Positions 61,013 through 64,000 of a DNA stretch of 64,000 nt are shown here, piece by piece; the stretch's first letter is position 1, and each line of letters starts with the position of its first letter. The notes beneath the pieces were generated by a model. It made no database searches. It was not told the DNA's origin and worked only from the letters and a program-made list of their open reading frames with translations. This stretch comes from Paracerasibacillus soli (GTDB lineage Bacteria > Bacillota > Bacilli > Bacillales > Amphibacillaceae). The DNA lies in the NCBI RefSeq assembly GCF_034006335.1, contig NZ_JAWDIQ010000002.1. The stretch is one strand, 5' to 3'. Both the position numbers and the translations under genes were made by a program.

Positions 61013-62678
61013 TCCCTTTTCTCCTTTTCACCTCATAAGGATTATTTATTTTGCCCACACCTATTAAAGCAGTTGGCATTGCATTATTGATGGCATTAAA
61101 GAATGAAAAAAGGGTCATCTGATACTCAGGAAAGATTTCATGATTAAATAACAATAAATTTAACTCCTTTACAGAGTAAGAGAATATCTCTTTTGATTTT
61201 GTTATGTTCGCTATCAACTTAGTTATCGAAGCAAAACGAATAATTTGCTTCTTAACGGATTGTTTATTTCCTTTTGTTTTATTTAATATTTGCTGAACAT
61301 AGGAAAACCAGTATTTTTGCGTTAAAGGGGCATTAGCGGAAAAGGAGATCTCTAATGCTACAATTAATCGTTCATAAGTAGCATAAGGGAGAGCAATGTC
61401 CTTTGTTATTTCTTTTTGAAGTTGTTCTCTTCTCATCTGACTCATATACTCATCAACACTGTTCTTAGGGTAAACCACTTTAGAATTTTTAAATTTCCCA
61501 ATCTTTATAAGCCTAGGAAGATCTCTAGCAGTAAACTTTTGAATAGAGTTTCCACTTATGTTTAAAGAACGTAGCTCAATAAACGTCATGTACTCATTTT
61601 CAAACTTAGTCAACAGACTATTCTGAGCCTCTTTAAGCTTGTAAATTTCGTCTTTTGAATACCATTTGACGTTACTAATAACATGCCTTGGGGTAATTTC
61701 ATTTTCTTGCAGGGCTAAGACCACAAGTTCTTTAGATAAGCCTAAAACTTTACTGATATCTCTTAAAAGAAGATGCTTATTTTTTAGATTCCCTTCTTCT
61801 ATAAATTGACATCCGCTTTTCCCCTTCTTTAGAATAAAATCCTTTCTTTTACTTTTCGACTCCTTTAAGTTTAAATACTTCTTTTTACCTTTTGCCTCTT
61901 GCCTCTTTTCTCCCTTTTCTTTTTTGGCCTTTAAGTATTTATCTATTGACGATTTTCTAAAAGCTACCTTTGTTTTTTTGAAGCGATTGAATTTAGCAAG
62001 CGAAGGAAGTTCGTCTAGAATTAAACCATTGCTCTTGATTGTGTACGAACTAACCATTTTAACGTTTAATAATTTACTAACCTCTTTATAAGTCAAATGA
62101 TTTTGATCATAATAGTTGTATAATTTTTCACGTCTTTTAAACAGTGAATCAATTTCATTTTTATCCCATCGATTGTAACTCCCACTTTTGCTATTTATAA
62201 TTATCGGTTCAACATTATTACTTTTCAGAAATCTCTCGATGCATACGACTTTGAATAGTAGTGAAACTTCTCTTCTCGTATAGTAGGACGTATTATTTAA
62301 TAAGGCTTTTCTTTCCAATGCTACGTTCACTAATCTTTTCTCGTAAACTGTTCTTATATTACAATACTTTTTTACTCTTGCAATTATAGGCAACTCTGTT
62401 GGATTAGATAAACTTAAACTATGAGCGCTAACACCTAGTCTTATTCCCTCATTATAGGTGACAAAGTTTGTTTGATAATACTCGTAAAGCTCACTTTGTA
62501 TTTTTAGTAATTTTTCTGTATCACTTTTTTTATAATACTCAATATTACGTGTATCTTTTGAAATAGGATTTATATTATACTCATTCAATATCTTGACTAA
62601 TTTAGTTGAATATGTAATATTCAATAGCTTACTCAATTCATATCTCGGATACATTTCTTTATCCATGTCCTTTATCAC
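60984..62678 (-). CDS. Large DNA-binding-like protein of the recombinase operon
   Basis: 564 residues, intact, very basic (pI high; KKEKGEKRQEAKGKKKYLNL). No catalytic motif found. At least four MerR/HTH-like units are visible (YELSKLLNITYSTKLVKILN, LTYKEVSKLLNVKM, LLRDISKVLGLSKELVVLAL, MTFIELRSLNISGNS), each followed by a Tyr/Lys-rich strand. It may bind the element ends. GTG 62678 has GGGAGG upstream and overlaps recombinase A by 20 bases. Occupies the place of a second recombinase in GInt-type operons. Confidence 0.65.
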   Translation of the reverse strand: MIKDMDKEMYPRYELSKLLNITYSTKLVKILNEYNINPISKDTRNIEYYKKSDTEKLLKIQSELYEYYQTNFVTYNEGIRLGVSAHSLSLSNPTELPIIARVKKYCNIRTVYEKRLVNVALERKALLNNTSYYTRREVSLLFKVVCIERFLKSNNVEPIIINSKSGSYNRWDKNEIDSLFKRREKLYNYYDQNHLTYKEVSKLLNVKMVSSYTIKSNGLILDELPSLAKFNRFKKTKVAFRKSSIDKYLKAKKEKGEKRQEAKGKKKYLNLKESKSKRKDFILKKGKSGCQFIEEGNLKNKHLLLRDISKVLGLSKELVVLALQENEITPRHVISNVKWYSKDEIYKLKEAQNSLLTKFENEYMTFIELRSLNISGNSIQKFTARDLPRLIKIGKFKNSKVVYPKNSVDEYMSQMRREQLQKEITKDIALPYATYERLIVALEISFSANAPLTQKYWFSYVQQILNKTKGNKQSVKKQIIRFASITKLIANITKSKEIFSYSVKELNLLLFNHEIFPEYQMTLFSFFNAINNAMPTALIGVGKINNPYEVKRRKGIGKRRSTPY

Positions 62679-63890
62679 TCGCTTCCTCCCATTTTTCTAA
62701 ATACGCCGTATCAATGGTTGAAACTTTATTATCATAAGCCTCTTGAATGAAGTTAATGGCCACTTTCATATTTTCAATTGCCGTTTTTTCATCAACATAT
62801 GCTAACGCTGAGTTGATATCTCTGTCCCCCCGCGCAATGGCTATTTGAGTCGGATTTAGTCCAAGATCGAGCAAGAAGTTAGTAAATACCCCTCTGCCAA
62901 TATGTGTAGACCAACTATTCTCTGCTAACAGGGCATAGTCGCCTATATTTTCTTCCATGCTTAACGCCCTTAAAAATGCTTTTTTTACTTTCATAAACCT
63001 CAAATGATACTGTTTTCCAGTTATAGGCAACCCGGTACGTCAGATACAAACAAATAAGCTGGATTATTATAAACTCCTTTGTTCATAAGATTTTCAAGTC
63101 CCTCTAAATGCTCCTTATATATATTTAGCATTAGGTTGTTCATTAAAAGTGATTGATTTCTTGGGTTTTTCACTTGTATATGAGAAGTATTTTTTATGTC
63201 AGGAAAAAGTAATTCTTGGTTATCCCTTATCTCCAAGATCAACCCATTTCCTTGCTCCTTAATGTTTTGCCGAGTCAAATTAACTACTTCTGATCGTCTT
63301 AATCCGCCAAAGAACTGAAAGCAGATTCCTAACACTATATCTGGCGCAATATTTCTAGCAATATTTATTAACTTTATCGTAAGTGAATATCTATTTGTAC
63401 CAAAATCAGACAACATACTTTTTACTCTTTCGTCTTTTCCAACAAATATAGTACCAAGCTCAATATCATCAAACGGATTAATTTCCACTAAATGATTGAG
63501 TTTTCCTCGTTTAATTGACTTATAAGTAATTTCAAAATCCTCATATATAATCCCTTGAATTTTTAACCAATAATAAAATTTGATTATATATCTCATTTGA
63601 TCATTAACATATCCCGGGAAAGTTCACCAGCCCTTGCCCTTAAAGATAGGCTTGAAATATATTTAGAACCGTGAATTAGTCTCATTCCGTTTATACCTTC
63701 ATTTTCAGACAAGCAAAAGAAATATCTTTTTGCTTTATCTGATCCATTATGTAGTTTAGAAACCTAGTTACCGCATATGCACTGTTACGTTGGCTACTTA
63801 AAGACTTACCTTTGTTTCTATCCTTACTTCACTTTCATATTCACCACTCAACTCAGTAATGCTGTACTCCCTTACAACAAAAAAACTCAT
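62659..63890 (-). CDS. Tyrosine recombinase A (three or four frameshifts)
   Basis: First gene of the operon. ATG 63890 after AAAGGAGG. Reads MSFFVVREYSITELSGEYES, SSQRNSAYAVTRFLNYI (core-binding domain), GMRLIHGSKYISSLSLRARA, then the catalytic domain: Arg in GGLRRSEVVNLTRQ, HxxR in STHIGRGVFTNFL, and GDRDINSALAYVDE with the nucleophile Tyr. Frames break near 63805, 63690, 63600 and 63025. ~410 residues after joining. Confidence 0.75.
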
Positions 63891-64000
63891 ATAATTGTCC
63901 TCCTTTGGTATTAATTTAACTTCTTTAGTTTCATAAATGGGAGAAGTGTTTTTACAGTTTACACCATTTATTATGAACCATTCCTCTAATATGGGCAGAA
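63891..64000. other. Upstream region of the recombinase operon
   Basis: Only the ribosome site of recombinase A is clear; the promoter and element end probably lie just beyond the window. Confidence 0.35.

Larger units (their letters stand above)
57240..64000 (-). mobile_element. Multi-recombinase transposon/integrative element, part
   Basis: Five overlapping minus-strand genes: recombinase A, large HTH-like protein, recombinase B, recombinase C, coiled-coil protein. The layout resembles Tn554 (tnpA-tnpB-tnpC) and the ginABCD operons of GInt islands. One end is probably near 57240; the other is outside. Terminal sequences could not be defined. Confidence 0.7.

Noticed and set aside
1..64000. 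tRNA or rRNA genes
   Set aside because: No cloverleaf with the GTTCGA-type T-loop or rRNA motif was noticed on either strand by eye; a tRNAscan run would be decisive.

Overview
The window comes from a low-GC Bacillota genome, most likely Bacillales (Bacillaceae or Planococcaceae). The evidence is AGGAGG-type ribosome sites, sigma-A promoters, a T-box leader, BlaI/BlaR1, VanR/VanS/VanY-like genes, an ECF transporter, GshF and many poly-T hairpin terminators. The genus cannot be fixed from this sequence.

Left part, 1-36.4 kb, looks like host chromosome. It runs: an IS150-like element; a nitroreductase and a BltD-like acetyltransferase; a beta-lactam-responsive block (two class B penicillin-binding proteins plus blaI-blaR1, with three TACA-N2-TGTA operators); ppc; two OmpR-type two-component systems, one with a VanY-like carboxypeptidase; an AI-2E transporter; a DUF2207 protein; acetyltransferases; rbsK-rbsR; and an ECF transporter operon headed by a SAM hydroxide adenosyltransferase (DUF62). 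That operon sits behind a T-box leader whose likely specifier is AUG (Met), and the leader is split by an ISL3 insertion with perfect target duplications. A palindromic REP-like repeat (GAAACATGGGGACGG...) occurs at 13 places here and nowhere to the right.

Middle part, 36.6-47.6 kb, is accessory DNA beginning at a truncated topB. It holds a protein with ten 18-residue repeats, a membrane segment and an SH3 domain; a Ser/Thr kinase; a helicase fused to a PD-(D/E)xK-type nuclease; a broken XRE regulator; an unknown gene; and a complete mobile-type topoisomerase III. It resembles a defence or mobile-element cargo region, but no named system was recognised.

Right part, 47.4-57.1 kb, is an arsenic/thiol island: gshF and a MATE pump divergent from a cysteine-pair MarR regulator; an ArsP-like permease and a CC-motif peptide, with the same 15-bp operator at three promoters; then arsR, an arsB whose 3' end is fused to the 3' half of arsC, and a cysteine-tailed FAD oxidoreductase. 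A 5' remnant of arsC lies 8 kb away.

From about 57.2 kb to the end is a minus-strand operon of overlapping genes with three tyrosine recombinases, a large HTH-like protein and a coiled-coil protein, similar in layout to Tn554 or GInt elements.

About 45 single-base frameshifts break otherwise well-conserved genes across all regions, mostly in homopolymers. Uncorrected sequencing indels are the simplest explanation, so such genes are annotated as whole CDSs with the shift noted; only genes with missing parts are called pseudogenes.
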